A stretch of DNA of 64,000 bases from Psychromonas sp030397575 (GCF_046250175.1 NZ_CP176468.1), one strand, 5' to 3'. Shown: positions 17,549 through 25,877, counted from the stretch's first letter. Numbers and translations are program-made. The notes: generated by a model from the letters alone, not told the origin.

Positions 17549-18103
17549 ATGAAGCGCATGACAACTATTGCACTTTCGACTGTACTACTTACTTCATCAA
17601 CACTTGCATTAGCAGGCCAACAAGATTGGAAAGATGAATCACTTGATGCATGGATAGATGGTAAAGCTGAAACCACTTTACTACTTAATACCAATCTCAA
17701 CTCTTTTGATATAGATACCGAAGTAGAAGGCGGTGTAGTGACATTAACAGGTGATGTTAATAGCGGCATTGAAAAAGCGTTAGCTGGCGAATTAGTAACT
17801 GGATTAGAAGGTGTTAAAAGTGTTGATAATAACTTAACCATTTTAAATGAAGATGCTGATGCAGATATCGATGATAAAGCACTATCAGCATTAACTGATA
17901 CCAAAATCACTACTGTCGTGAAAACACGCTTATTAATGGCTGATGATATCAGTGCCATGGATATTGAAGTAACAACGACTGACAATGTGGTGTTGTTAGC
18001 AGGTAATGTAAAAACAGATGCAGAGCATGATTTAGCAATGAACCTAGCTCGTAATACCGACGACGTAACATCAGTTATCGATAAACTTGAAGTCACTCAA
18101 TAG
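17549..18103 (+). CDS. periplasmic BON-domain protein (OsmY-like)
   Basis: Secreted protein of 184 residues with signal peptide MKRMTTIALSTVLLTSSTLA cleaved before GQQDW. Two BON domains follow (about 36-100 and 115-182), each with the WIDGKAETTLLLN/ALTDTKITTVVKTRLL helix and a VVTLTGDV/VVLLAGNV strand. OsmY of E. coli, also two BON domains, is an osmotic- and stationary-phase-induced periplasmic chaperone-like protein. Here the gene is followed by a DUF1328 gene, as osmY is followed by ytjA in E. coli. Strong AAAGGAG site. Regulation appears to be through sigma-54 rather than the RpoS control known for E. coli. Confidence 0.9.
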   Translation: MKRMTTIALSTVLLTSSTLALAGQQDWKDESLDAWIDGKAETTLLLNTNLNSFDIDTEVEGGVVTLTGDVNSGIEKALAGELVTGLEGVKSVDNNLTILNEDADADIDDKALSALTDTKITTVVKTRLLMADDISAMDIEVTTTDNVVLLAGNVKTDAEHDLAMNLARNTDDVTSVIDKLEVTQ

Positions 18104-18182
18104 ACTCATATTTCTTAACCATTTATTAACTTTCCATTAACCATAAGTTAACCAACAACCTTATATAACTAGGAGCTACAAC

Positions 18183-18350
18183 ATGATTCGCTGGGTATTT
18201 ATATTCCTAATAATCGCTTTAATCTCAGCTGTACTGGGTTTTGGCGGTATTGCAGGTGCAGCTGCGAGTATTGCTAAAATTATATTTTATCTATTCGCAA
18301 TACTGTTTGTTGTATCAGTCGTTTTTAACTTAATTAGTCCGAAGAAATAG
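18183..18350 (+). CDS. DUF1328 small membrane protein (YtjA-like)
   Basis: A 55-residue ORF starting MIRWVFIFLIIALISAVLGF and ending NLISPKK. Two hydrophobic segments flank a GGIAGAAASIAK turn, the signature of the DUF1328/UPF0391 family (E. coli YtjA). TAGGAG site 7 bases before the ATG. It lies 79 bases after the BON gene and 8 before the lipoprotein gene, so it belongs to the same transcript. Function of the family is unknown; envelope stress is the usual context. Confidence 0.88.
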   Translation: MIRWVFIFLIIALISAVLGFGGIAGAAASIAKIIFYLFAILFVVSVVFNLISPKK

Positions 18351-18358
18351 GAGACACA

Positions 18359-18553
18359 ATGAATAATTCAAACACATATAGATCATTCGCCGCAATCGGT
18401 GCCGCATTCATGCTATTGAGTGCATGTAGTGAAGGGCCTGCTGAAAAAACAGGTGAAAAAGTAGATGATGCTGTAACAGATGTACAAAATAGTATTGAAG
18501 ATACATGTGAAGATGTAAAAGATTCACTGAATACAGAAGATAAAGATTGTTAA
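18359..18553 (+). CDS. small lipoprotein, entericidin-like in size
   Basis: 64 residues with a lipoprotein signal; lipobox LSAC puts the acylated Cys at residue 23. The remaining 40 residues are acidic (EKVDDAVTDVQNSIEDTCEDVKD) and probably form one amphipathic helix with two more cysteines. Distant resemblance to entericidin/OsmB-type stress lipoproteins in length only. Starts 8 bases after DUF1328, and a terminator follows, so it closes the operon. Confidence 0.75.
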   Translation: MNNSNTYRSFAAIGAAFMLLSACSEGPAEKTGEKVDDAVTDVQNSIEDTCEDVKDSLNTEDKDC

Positions 18554-18568
18554 TAACTGTTACTCATT

Positions 18569-18598
18569 AGTGGCGTACTAACGTACGCCTACTTTTTA
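18569..18598 (+). terminator. terminator after the BON operon
   Basis: GGCGTAC (18572-18578) and GTACGCC (18583-18589) pair around TAAC; three further pairs form outside if one T is bulged. CTTTTTA follows. Located 19 bases after the lipoprotein stop codon. Confidence 0.75.
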
Positions 18599-18643
18599 CA
18601 TTGAGCCCACTATTCCCATTCATATACGCACAAGGAATAAACA

Positions 18644-19075
18644 ATGAGTAATATTTTTGAAGAACTACGCGAAAGCCACGAAAAACAACGCCTATTAATG
18701 GATGCATTAACTAGCACAAAAGGTGACTCTGCAACTCGTCAAATTTTTTATGCAGATTTAAAAGAGGAATTACAGCAACATGCTATTGCTGAAGAGCGTT
18801 ATTTTTATGCCCCTTTAATTCAAAAAGATAAAACCGTTGAGTTATCTCGACATGGCATTGCCGAACATCATTCCATCGATAAAATTATTGAGCGATTGGA
18901 CAATACAGAGTTTAATTCACCAGCTTGGTTAACCATTATGCAATCGTTACAACATAAAGTACTGCATCATTTAGAAGAAGAAGAACATCGTTTTTTCCAA
19001 ATGGCAGGTAAGGTCTTTACTGAAGATCAAAAACTCAATTTAGCGGCCCAATACCACAAAGAGATGGTTAGCTAG
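18644..19075 (+). CDS. hemerythrin HHE-domain protein
   Basis: 143-residue all-helical protein with the hemerythrin-like metal ligands: HEKQ near residue 13, QHAIAEERYFY (His/Glu at about 47-51), AEHHSIDK (about 74) and HHLEEEEHRFF (about 107-114). Cytoplasmic, no signal. Such proteins bind a di-iron centre and sense or buffer oxygen, NO or peroxide. It sits between the BON operon and the phosphatase-kinase fusion, in the same direction, but a terminator separates it from the former. No clear promoter seen. Confidence 0.88.
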   Translation: MSNIFEELRESHEKQRLLMDALTSTKGDSATRQIFYADLKEELQQHAIAEERYFYAPLIQKDKTVELSRHGIAEHHSIDKIIERLDNTEFNSPAWLTIMQSLQHKVLHHLEEEEHRFFQMAGKVFTEDQKLNLAAQYHKEMVS

Positions 19076-19155
19076 TCATCCTTTTATGGTCACAATTTTC
19101 ATTATCTAACCTATGATAATTAATATCTATAACCTAGATATCAGTGAGGGAGCCC

Positions 19156-20778
19156 ATGTTTATTACTAAATATTATTTACTCGGCGTTTTACTAAGCGCA
19201 GCACTAGCCTGGTTTACACCTTGGTTAGTATTGAAATTATTATTTACATGGGTAGCCCTATCTTTAGCCATTGTTAGCTTCGCATATCTTTTTAATATCC
19301 CTTCTGTTTTTAGAAAAAATAGTGATGGAAAAATTGTCTACTGGATACAATGGGCCTTTATCCCTTTTATGTTGGGAATTCGAGGTTATAACGCTTGGGC
19401 AAGAAAATATGACTCAGTCCCTGCCATCCAAAAAATAAGTGATGACCTATATCTTTCAAGACGCTTGCTTCCCTCTGATCTCGATTATTTAAAATCCCAG
19501 AATATTGATTGTATTTTAGATTTAACGGCTGAATTCGCTGGACTTGAAAGCGCTATGACGGATAAACATTTTCAATATTTAACACTGCCTGTTTTAGACC
19601 ATAAAGCACCATCATTAAACAAATTACGACATGCACTTTGTTGGATTGATGCACAGCGTTCACAGTCACGATCCGTTGTGATCCACTGCGCATTAGGCCG
19701 CGGCCGCTCAGTATTTGTGATGGCAGCTTACCTATTAAGTCAAGACCCAGAGTTAACTGTCGACCAGGCTTTAGCGGATATTCACTCTATTCGTTCATCG
19801 GCTAATTTAAATAAACGGCAATACAAAGTACTCACCTCGATACATCAAAAACAAAAGCTACTGTTACCAACACCGACTTGGATGATAGTTAACCCGGTAT
19901 CTGGATCTGGAAAATGGCAACAACATCAACAACAGTTGATCAGAGAACTCACCAAAAAATACTGTTTAAATATTGTAGAAACCAGCCGACAAACAACGGC
20001 GACAGCCTTAGCAAAACAAGCCGTCAAAGAAAATGCTAAACAGATCATTGTTTGTGGTGGAGATGGCACAGTAACAGAGGTTGCTGAGCAAATTATAGAG
20101 ACAGATATTGTATTAGGTATTGTACCTTTTGGTACTGCTAATGCGCTATGCCATGTACTGTACGGGCTTGAAGCTAAATTTTCTCCCGTCGAAAGTGCCT
20201 GTAAGGCAATTTTATCAGATCAAGTTCGTACGATTGATACAGCACGTTGTAATGATAAATTGATGTTGTTAGTAATGGGCATAGGTTTCGAGCAGCAGAT
20301 GATTGAATCGGCGAATCGTGAAAATAAAAACCAATATGGTCAAATGGCTTATTTAAGCGGATTTTTTAATGCTATTGCCTCTGATAACCCGCAAAAATTA
20401 ACGATTAAAATAGATGACCAACCATTAACAGAGGTAGATGTACAAAGTTTAGTTGTTGCTAACATCGCCCCGTTCAGTACGGTATTAGCACATGGTGGCG
20501 ATGTACCTGAACCAGATGATGGCAAATTACATGTCACTTATTTGGATTATAGAAATAGTATTTCGGAAAGAGTACTGGCGTTATCTGACTTAGCATTTTC
20601 AAGTTTAGGCATGCAAGATAAGTCTACTGAATTTGAATATCGCTCAGGTAACCATATCGATATTTTTGCTAAACATGAAATAAACTACGTTGTAGATGGT
20701 GAACAATATTCTGCTTCACATATTTCTTTCAGTATTTTACCTTCATCTTTAAAAGTAAAAGCCGTCGTAAAATCTTAA
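19156..20778 (+). CDS. membrane-anchored dual-specificity phosphatase fused to a diacylglycerol/lipid kinase domain
   Basis: 540 residues in three parts. The N-terminus has two or three hydrophobic segments (about 1-55, and a further one near 68-80). A dual-specificity phosphatase domain (about 90-230) carries HCALGRGRS, the Cys-X5-Arg catalytic loop. The C-terminal part (about 238-540) is a YegS/DagK-type lipid kinase with WMIVNPVSGSGK and the nucleotide-binding VCGGDGTVTEV. GAGGGAG just upstream supports the ATG at 19156; a GTG 12 bases earlier is less likely. One enzyme both removes and adds phosphate, presumably on membrane lipids. A terminator follows. Confidence 0.88.
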   Translation: MFITKYYLLGVLLSAALAWFTPWLVLKLLFTWVALSLAIVSFAYLFNIPSVFRKNSDGKIVYWIQWAFIPFMLGIRGYNAWARKYDSVPAIQKISDDLYLSRRLLPSDLDYLKSQNIDCILDLTAEFAGLESAMTDKHFQYLTLPVLDHKAPSLNKLRHALCWIDAQRSQSRSVVIHCALGRGRSVFVMAAYLLSQDPELTVDQALADIHSIRSSANLNKRQYKVLTSIHQKQKLLLPTPTWMIVNPVSGSGKWQQHQQQLIRELTKKYCLNIVETSRQTTATALAKQAVKENAKQIIVCGGDGTVTEVAEQIIETDIVLGIVPFGTANALCHVLYGLEAKFSPVESACKAILSDQVRTIDTARCNDKLMLLVMGIGFEQQMIESANRENKNQYGQMAYLSGFFNAIASDNPQKLTIKIDDQPLTEVDVQSLVVANIAPFSTVLAHGGDVPEPDDGKLHVTYLDYRNSISERVLALSDLAFSSLGMQDKSTEFEYRSGNHIDIFAKHEINYVVDGEQYSASHISFSILPSSLKVKAVVKS

Positions 20779-20802
20779 TCCCCCACATTTTCCCTTTTTA
20801 TT

Positions 20803-20834
20803 GAGCAGGTTATTTATACCTGCTCTACTTTTTC
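20803..20834 (+). terminator. terminator after the phosphatase-kinase fusion gene
   Basis: GAGCAGGT (20803-20810) pairs with ACCTGCTC (20818-20825) across a 7-base loop, followed by TACTTTTT. Ends the unit before the sigma-54 activator gene. Confidence 0.8.
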
Positions 20835-20922
20835 GAGCTCTCTTCAAACATTAACGCCTTTATTTAACTAATACAATGACACAACTTTCACGCCTCTGTG
20901 AAAAATGAAATCATTATAAAAT

Positions 20923-20951
20923 TTGACAAATTTACTTTGCATCGCGATGAT
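20923..20951 (+). promoter_or_regulatory. sigma-70 promoter of the sigma-54 activator gene
   Basis: TTGACA (20923-20928), 17-base spacer, GATGAT (20946-20951). The -35 is perfect and the -10 matches 4 of 6. Predicted start near 20958, 40 bases before the chosen ATG, which argues against translation beginning at 20923. Confidence 0.6.
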
Positions 20952-20997
20952 AAGAATCCCCTATCAAGAGTTGATTCGTTATCGTGAGATCAAATTA

Positions 20998-22341
20998 ATG
21001 AATAAATTAAGCTTATTACTAAGCGTACAGAACGAATCATTACGCCAATCTATATTAAATAATAACGAATTAAATCAATTCGATGTTATCAAATTGCCAA
21101 CACACCAGGATTGGATATCACAACTAAAAAAAACCTGCCCTGCTGTTGCTGTGATAGGCGTTAATGAATTTAGTGAAGCCGATTACCAAGCTTTATCTGA
21201 GCTTGAAATACTAAATGAAATGGATCTTATCCTAATAAGTTCTGGCTTACCCAATATAAACCTAGATAAATTAATGCAATTGGGGGCTATTTTTCATTAC
21301 CGTATGCCCTTAGATCTAGATATATTGTCAGAAACATTACAAGATGTAAGACAATCACATCTGTTAAAAAGCCCGGTGGGACAAAAAGTAGCCACTAGCG
21401 ATTTAGACCAGTTTGGCCAATTAATTGGCTCCTCTAGTCCAATGCACAAGCTTTATCGTATTATTAGACGTGTTGCCAAAACCGAGGCGTCCGTTTTAAT
21501 CATTGGTGAAAGTGGCTCAGGTAAAGAATTAGTCGCACAAACTATTCACCAAGCGAGTGAGCGAAGTAATCAACCTTTTGTTGCTATTAACTGTGGAGCT
21601 ATTAGCCCCGACCTTATTGATAGTGAATTATTTGGTCATGATAAAGGTGCTTTTACAGGTGCTGATAAGCCGCACCAAGGTGTATTTAAACAAGCACAAG
21701 GTGGTACTTTATTTCTTGATGAAGTCACTGAAATGCCTATTGAGCATCAAGTTAAATTATTACGTGTATTGGAAACAGGTGAATACCGTCGTGTTGGTGG
21801 ACAAACCGCTCATTTATCTGATGTACGAATTATTGCAGCGACAAACCGCGATCCGCAAACAGCGATTGAAGAACATACATTACGTGAAGATCTATATTTT
21901 CGCCTTGCACACTTTCCAATTACAGTACCTCCTTTAAAAGATCGAGGTTCGGATATTGTTGGCTTAGCAAAACACTTTATTGCTCATCAAAATGCGCAAG
22001 AAACAAAAGCAAAAACCATTTTAGATTCTGCCATAGAAAAAATTGCGAATTATGATTGGCCTGGTAATGTTCGAGAATTAAAACATACCATTGAAAGAGC
22101 TTTTATTCTCGCCGATGAAGTGATTAAAGCGGAGCATATTATTTCAGAAACGCCTTCTTTAGAAACGCAAAATGCCGTTGAAAGATTGGTTCCAATTGGA
22201 ATTCCTTTAACTGAAATAGAAAAAACGGCAATAGTAAATACATTGAATAACAATGCAGGCAATAAAACTAAAACAGCTCAAGATTTAGGGATCAGTGTTA
22301 AGACCTTATATAATAAGCTAGATAAATATGAAGTTCCTTAA
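20998..22341 (+). CDS. sigma-54-dependent enhancer-binding activator with degenerate receiver domain
   Basis: 447 residues: an N-terminal receiver-like domain (about 1-118), an AAA+ sigma-54 interaction domain (about 140-375) with Walker A GESGSGKE (170-177), GAFTGA (217-222) and Walker B GGTLFLDE, and a Fis-type helix-turn-helix (NKTKTAQDLGISVKTLYNKL) at the end. In the receiver the usual acidic pair and phospho-Asp are missing (AVAVIGVNEFS where a DxxLP-type strand is expected) and the conserved Lys is Arg in HYRMPLD. It is therefore unlikely to be switched on by phosphorylation. No kinase gene is adjacent. Probable activator of the two sigma-54 promoters flanking this locus. Confidence 0.9.
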   Translation: MNKLSLLLSVQNESLRQSILNNNELNQFDVIKLPTHQDWISQLKKTCPAVAVIGVNEFSEADYQALSELEILNEMDLILISSGLPNINLDKLMQLGAIFHYRMPLDLDILSETLQDVRQSHLLKSPVGQKVATSDLDQFGQLIGSSSPMHKLYRIIRRVAKTEASVLIIGESGSGKELVAQTIHQASERSNQPFVAINCGAISPDLIDSELFGHDKGAFTGADKPHQGVFKQAQGGTLFLDEVTEMPIEHQVKLLRVLETGEYRRVGGQTAHLSDVRIIAATNRDPQTAIEEHTLREDLYFRLAHFPITVPPLKDRGSDIVGLAKHFIAHQNAQETKAKTILDSAIEKIANYDWPGNVRELKHTIERAFILADEVIKAEHIISETPSLETQNAVERLVPIGIPLTEIEKTAIVNTLNNNAGNKTKTAQDLGISVKTLYNKLDKYEVP

Positions 22342-22425
22342 GCTCTTGGTTATGTAATAACAGTAAAATGTTAAAACATAACCTTTAATAGCTCTTATAA
22401 TTTGAATCTGCAGTATAAAAAGATT

Positions 22426-22459
22426 GAGAGATAATATTTAAGCATATTATCTCTCTTTT
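22426..22459. terminator. bidirectional terminator between the activator and the AI-2E gene
   Basis: GAGAGATAATAT (22426-22437) pairs perfectly with 22444-22455 across 6 bases; TTTT follows on one side and AAAAAG precedes on the other. The stem overlaps the last codons of the AI-2E gene. Confidence 0.8.
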
Positions 22460-23559
22460 AAAATAAGATGAATGCGGCCAAATATGTCCAACCTTTCTAA
22501 TACTGTACTAACACAAACCAATAACGGAACCCCAATTAGCATCCCCATACTACCCCATAACCATCCCCATAAAATCAGCCACATAAAAATAATTAATGGA
22601 TTAAGATTAAAGCTTTTACCTAATAAAGTAGGAGTCACAAACTGACTTTCTAGCATATTAATAAACAGATATATTGAAATAACGATAAAGGCATAGCTCA
22701 TGGAGTCAAACTGAACATAAGTCACAACGGCAAAACAGATCATCGAAATCAGCGGCCCTAAATAAGGGGCAAAATTCATAATGCCGGCTAAAGCTCCCCA
22801 TAAAAATGGGTCATCCACGCCTAGTATTGAAAATACAATACCAACCACCACACCTAATAATATGTTGATGAGTGTGACGGTCCCTATATACCGAGATAAA
22901 TCATGCTGAATAGTTCTAACTAGCTCAACAGTTTTGCGTTTATTCTCAAAACTATCAAATTGCATTAATAAACCAGTAAACAACGATCGGCCATAACTCA
23001 GCATAAAATAAGCCATGAACAAAGCCATCATAAATTGAGTAAGCATAGTGGGTGTTGCCATGGCAATACTTTTCACTAAAGACACCATGGTATCACTTTT
23101 AAATTCACCAACATTACTGTCATTCACAATGGCCTGATTAGCCGCACTATTAAAGCTGGTATTATTGGCTGCAGTACTGATCTCTTGAGAAACATCTTTT
23201 ACCAAAGTCGGTAGTTTAACCCACCATTCTTGTGCGGGTCCGCTCAATAGACTTAACCCACCAAATATTAGCCCCACAATCACAAAAATAACCGCCAATA
23301 CACCAATTAATCTTGGTAAACCAATTTTAACTAAGTAATTAACTACTGGGCTACACAATAAAGCGATAAAAGTACTCGCGATAATCGGCAACAGAATAGA
23401 TTTAGCAAAATAGATACTAACCATCAGCACGATGAAAAATATAAAACCAAACCCCATTGAGTATAATTTACTTAAGTCTGCGCTTTCATTAACGTAAATA
23501 GGCTGTTCAGTAGTATTAGGTGTGGCTTCTGTGGATGTTTTTTCTATTCCATCGTTCAA
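22447..23559 (-). CDS. AI-2E/PerM-family membrane protein
   Basis: Polytopic inner-membrane protein of the AI-2E transporter (PerM, UPF0118) family. About eight membrane segments, a periplasmic/cytosolic domain in the middle (about 85-150), and the family block GALAGIMNFAPYLGPLISM, followed by ILWGWLWGSMGMLIGVPLLV. Members include the autoinducer-2 exporter TqsA and Na+/H+ antiporter-like proteins; assignment of substrate is not possible. No ATG fits the N-terminus. A TTG at 23559 has GGAG 8 bases upstream; an alternative TTG lies at 23592. Last gene of the DUF883-led unit. Confidence 0.85.
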   Translation of the reverse strand: MNDGIEKTSTEATPNTTEQPIYVNESADLSKLYSMGFGFIFFIVLMVSIYFAKSILLPIIASTFIALLCSPVVNYLVKIGLPRLIGVLAVIFVIVGLIFGGLSLLSGPAQEWWVKLPTLVKDVSQEISTAANNTSFNSAANQAIVNDSNVGEFKSDTMVSLVKSIAMATPTMLTQFMMALFMAYFMLSYGRSLFTGLLMQFDSFENKRKTVELVRTIQHDLSRYIGTVTLINILLGVVVGIVFSILGVDDPFLWGALAGIMNFAPYLGPLISMICFAVVTYVQFDSMSYAFIVISIYLFINMLESQFVTPTLLGKSFNLNPLIIFMWLILWGWLWGSMGMLIGVPLLVCVSTVLERLDIFGRIHLILKER

Positions 23560-23630
23560 GGTTTTAACTCCATTGAGAGTACTGGCAGGCAAAAAAGACC
23601 TGTATTTACATTGCTTTTCTATTGAATTTT

Positions 23631-23885
23631 TTACTGATTATTGCGTTTAATATAGTTAAAGCCTAATGAGGCAAGTGGATAAAAGGTTTTTATTTTTCGT
23701 CTATATTTGCTTAAGATAAAACCAGTCAATACACCACCGATAGTCACGACTAGTGGGTGTTTTTGGGTATGTTTATTTACGTCATTTAAAAGTAGCTTTA
23801 AGGATAAATCAACCTGTCTTATATTATCCTTACCCTCTAATCTTTTTAATTTAATCGAGTGATTTAGACGCTTTAGAGACGACAT
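23631..23885 (-). CDS. small basic membrane protein in YqjK position
   Basis: 84 residues, very basic, with one hydrophobic segment (HPLVVTIGGVLTGFILSKY, about 43-61) and RRK after it. No family recognised by sequence. It follows DUF883 and YqjE-like genes just as yqjK follows yqjD-yqjE in E. coli, so it is probably a functional counterpart. Its ATG has an excellent AAGGAGGGGG ribosome site inside the end of the previous gene, with which it overlaps by 35 bases. That supports it as a real gene despite the overlap. Confidence 0.75.
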   Translation of the reverse strand: MSSLKRLNHSIKLKRLEGKDNIRQVDLSLKLLLNDVNKHTQKHPLVVTIGGVLTGFILSKYRRKIKTFYPLASLGFNYIKRNNQ

Positions 23886-24336
23886 CTACCCCCTCCTTTA
23901 TTTGTGCAATTGTTTCTTTAAATCCAATCATTTTCATTAAACGTTTTTGCCAATAAGCTAATGCACCAAGTACGGCGATCATTGATAATAAAAATGTACC
24001 TACTCCAATCAATAGCAGGCCTGTTAAACTATAAAAAACGATACCAACAGCAATACATGTACTAAAAACAAACAGGATTAATAAAGGAATAAATAGGACT
24101 TGGCAGAGCAAGAACTGCTTACTAGCATTAACGCTACGTAGCAGCTCCATAAAGAACACTTGTATCGTCGATTCAGACCATTTACCAAGTGTATCTATTG
24201 TGTCTGATAACTTATTAAATAAACTACTTACTTCGTCGATTTTTTGATTAATTTTTTCAGTATCTAATAAGTTATCTGGCTTAGCATCATCAGAGATCTT
24301 ATTTTCATCGCAAACTGGTTCGGTGTTGTTTGTCAT
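23851..24336 (-). CDS. YqjE/phage-holin superfamily-like membrane protein
   Basis: 161 residues: an acidic, Asn-rich cytosolic N-terminus (about 1-55), then two hydrophobic segments (about 75-100 and 103-126) joined by a short turn, then a C-terminal amphipathic helix (KETIAQIKEGVDVVSK). This is the layout of the YqjE/putative actinobacterial holin-X family. In E. coli yqjE is cotranscribed with yqjD, a ribosome-associated membrane protein gene. Role unknown; probably membrane organisation under stress. Confidence 0.75.
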   Translation of the reverse strand: MTNNTEPVCDENKISDDAKPDNLLDTEKINQKIDEVSSLFNKLSDTIDTLGKWSESTIQVFFMELLRSVNASKQFLLCQVLFIPLLILFVFSTCIAVGIVFYSLTGLLLIGVGTFLLSMIAVLGALAYWQKRLMKMIGFKETIAQIKEGVDVVSKASKSLD

Positions 24337-24355
24337 AAAATCTCCGATTATTAAA

Positions 24356-24610
24356 TTACTTAATTAATTTAGATATAGCCCAACCTGCTAAGAATGCGCA
24401 ACCAACACTTAACAGCGGACGCTCTTTAATAACGTTTTCAACCTGAGCTGTTGTCGTTTTAATTTTTTCTGAACCTTCCGCTAATGATTCTTGTGCTTTA
24501 TTTTTTAAAGAGTGAACAGCTTCAGTCGCAGCTTCTTCAGCTGAATGATAAGCATCTTCTACTTTGTTTTGAGTCTCTTGAGTTTTTGCTTTGGTAGTTG
24601 TAGTAGCCAT
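24356..24610 (-). CDS. DUF883 protein (YqjD/ElaB-like)
   Basis: 84 residues: a long Ala/Glu/Lys-rich helix (QETQNKVEDAYHSAEEAATEAV) and a C-terminal membrane anchor ending LLSVGCAFLAGWAISKLIK. This is the DUF883 layout of YqjD, ElaB and YgaM, tail-anchored inner-membrane proteins that bind stationary-phase ribosomes in E. coli. AAGGAG before the ATG. First gene of a four-gene unit and preceded by a sigma-54 promoter candidate. Confidence 0.87.
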   Translation of the reverse strand: MATTTTKAKTQETQNKVEDAYHSAEEAATEAVHSLKNKAQESLAEGSEKIKTTTAQVENVIKERPLLSVGCAFLAGWAISKLIK

Positions 24611-24708
24611 TTTTCAATCTCCTTAATAATAGAATATGTCGCTTTCTATCATGTTAAAAATAATAGAGGGTTTATATTCCCCTATTCTCGATTGTTCAAT
24701 ATAACTGT

Positions 24709-24724
24709 TGCGAAAGTCATGCCA
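24709..24724 (-). promoter_or_regulatory. sigma-54 promoter of the DUF883/YqjE/YqjK/AI-2E unit
   Basis: Read on the minus strand: TGGCAT-GACTT-TCGCA, with GG and GC exactly 10 bases apart. It shares the non-consensus TCGC form of the -12 element with the BON-operon promoter. Predicted start about 88 bases before the DUF883 ATG. The remaining 337-base gap (24611-24947) otherwise holds only the activator site below. Confidence 0.72.
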
Positions 24725-24809
24725 ACTAATCAATAAAAACATAAGATATTGATTTTAAGTAATATTAATTGTTTTGGCTCATGTAATTATAGTTAATGAG
24801 TAATGTAGT

Positions 24810-24840
24810 TTTTACAGTAACCTGAAATAACCCTGTAAAA
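24810..24840. promoter_or_regulatory. upstream activator site candidate for the DUF883 unit
   Basis: TTTTACAG (24810-24817) and CTGTAAAA (24833-24840) form a perfect 8-base inverted repeat with a 15-base spacer. It includes ACCCTGTAAA (24830-24839), identical to the word in the BON-operon site. It lies 86-116 bases upstream of the -24 element on the minus strand, a normal enhancer position. Confidence 0.6.
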
Positions 24841-24947
24841 TTTACTCATCTAAAAAGTGAATAATGGCCATAGTGAAAAAAGCTTAAAAAGATGAAGCGA
24901 ACGTCATATCACGTAACACTTCACCAAACTTATTGATGTGGAGGTAG

Positions 24948-25877
24948 TTACTCTGCAGGCTTCAAGAAATAAAGCTCAGCTAAACCATTATGAATAGCTG
25001 CTAATTCAACTTGAATGTTATCAATATAGTCATGTAGATAACCTTTTTCCAACTCACGTACGTCTTCGCTTTTTAACTCATCAATCGCATGGTCGATGGA
25101 TTGATTAATCTCCGATGCATTCGGTAAAGGTTGGATTAATACTTTTAACTCTTGTAAACAGAACAATATCGAGCGAGGGAACACCTCACTGTGCATGATA
25201 AATTCAATAACATCAGAACGCTGTACTCGCACGCTCATCTCTTGACGGTACATCTGATAAGCGCTAAGTGAGCGTAATAGGCTTATCCATTGTATATTCT
25301 CGTAAGGTTTTGCTTCTGTACTAGTGATTAAGGTTTCTGAACGAATATCTAAAATACGTGATGTCATATCAGCACGTTCAATCATCAATCCAATACGGAT
25401 AAAAGTATACCCAAGGTCATGATTGATAGTGGCATCTAAAGTACCAAAAATTTGATGGGCAGCATCAATAATGGTTTTTAAATAAGTAAATCGACCTCGT
25501 TTGCTTAACCCCTCATTTTGATTATCCTTTACGTAATAATAGAGAGAATTTATCTCTTCCCATACATCTCTTGGAATAACATCTCGAATAGTACGTGCGC
25601 TCTCACGAGCTGATATAATCGAATTTAAGATAGAGGAGAAATTATCCTTACCTACCAATAGATAACGCAACGCTTTTTGCTCAGAGAAGTCTGTATGCGT
25701 TTCTAAGTAAGCTTTTCGTGCTCCAATGATATCTACTAAAGGCTCCCAGCCTGTACTCACCCCTTTTGGTAAATCCATCATCAACATATTATTAACATTG
25801 ATTAAGCGAGCGACATTTTCTGCGCGTTCAATATAGCGAGATACCCAATATAAAGTTTCACCGACTCTTGATAACAT
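24948..25877 (-). CDS. alpha-E domain protein (DUF403)
   Basis: 309-residue, nearly all-helical protein of the alpha-E family, starting MLSRVGETLYWVSRYIERAENVARLI, the family signature. Alpha-E proteins occur almost only beside circularly permuted ATP-grasp and transglutaminase genes; their biochemical role is unproven. It starts 1 base after the ATP-grasp stop, so coupled. Last gene of the cluster; paralogous to the C-terminal half of the 839-residue fusion protein. Confidence 0.9.
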   Translation of the reverse strand: MLSRVGETLYWVSRYIERAENVARLINVNNMLMMDLPKGVSTGWEPLVDIIGARKAYLETHTDFSEQKALRYLLVGKDNFSSILNSIISARESARTIRDVIPRDVWEEINSLYYYVKDNQNEGLSKRGRFTYLKTIIDAAHQIFGTLDATINHDLGYTFIRIGLMIERADMTSRILDIRSETLITSTEAKPYENIQWISLLRSLSAYQMYRQEMSVRVQRSDVIEFIMHSEVFPRSILFCLQELKVLIQPLPNASEINQSIDHAIDELKSEDVRELEKGYLHDYIDNIQVELAAIHNGLAELYFLKPAE

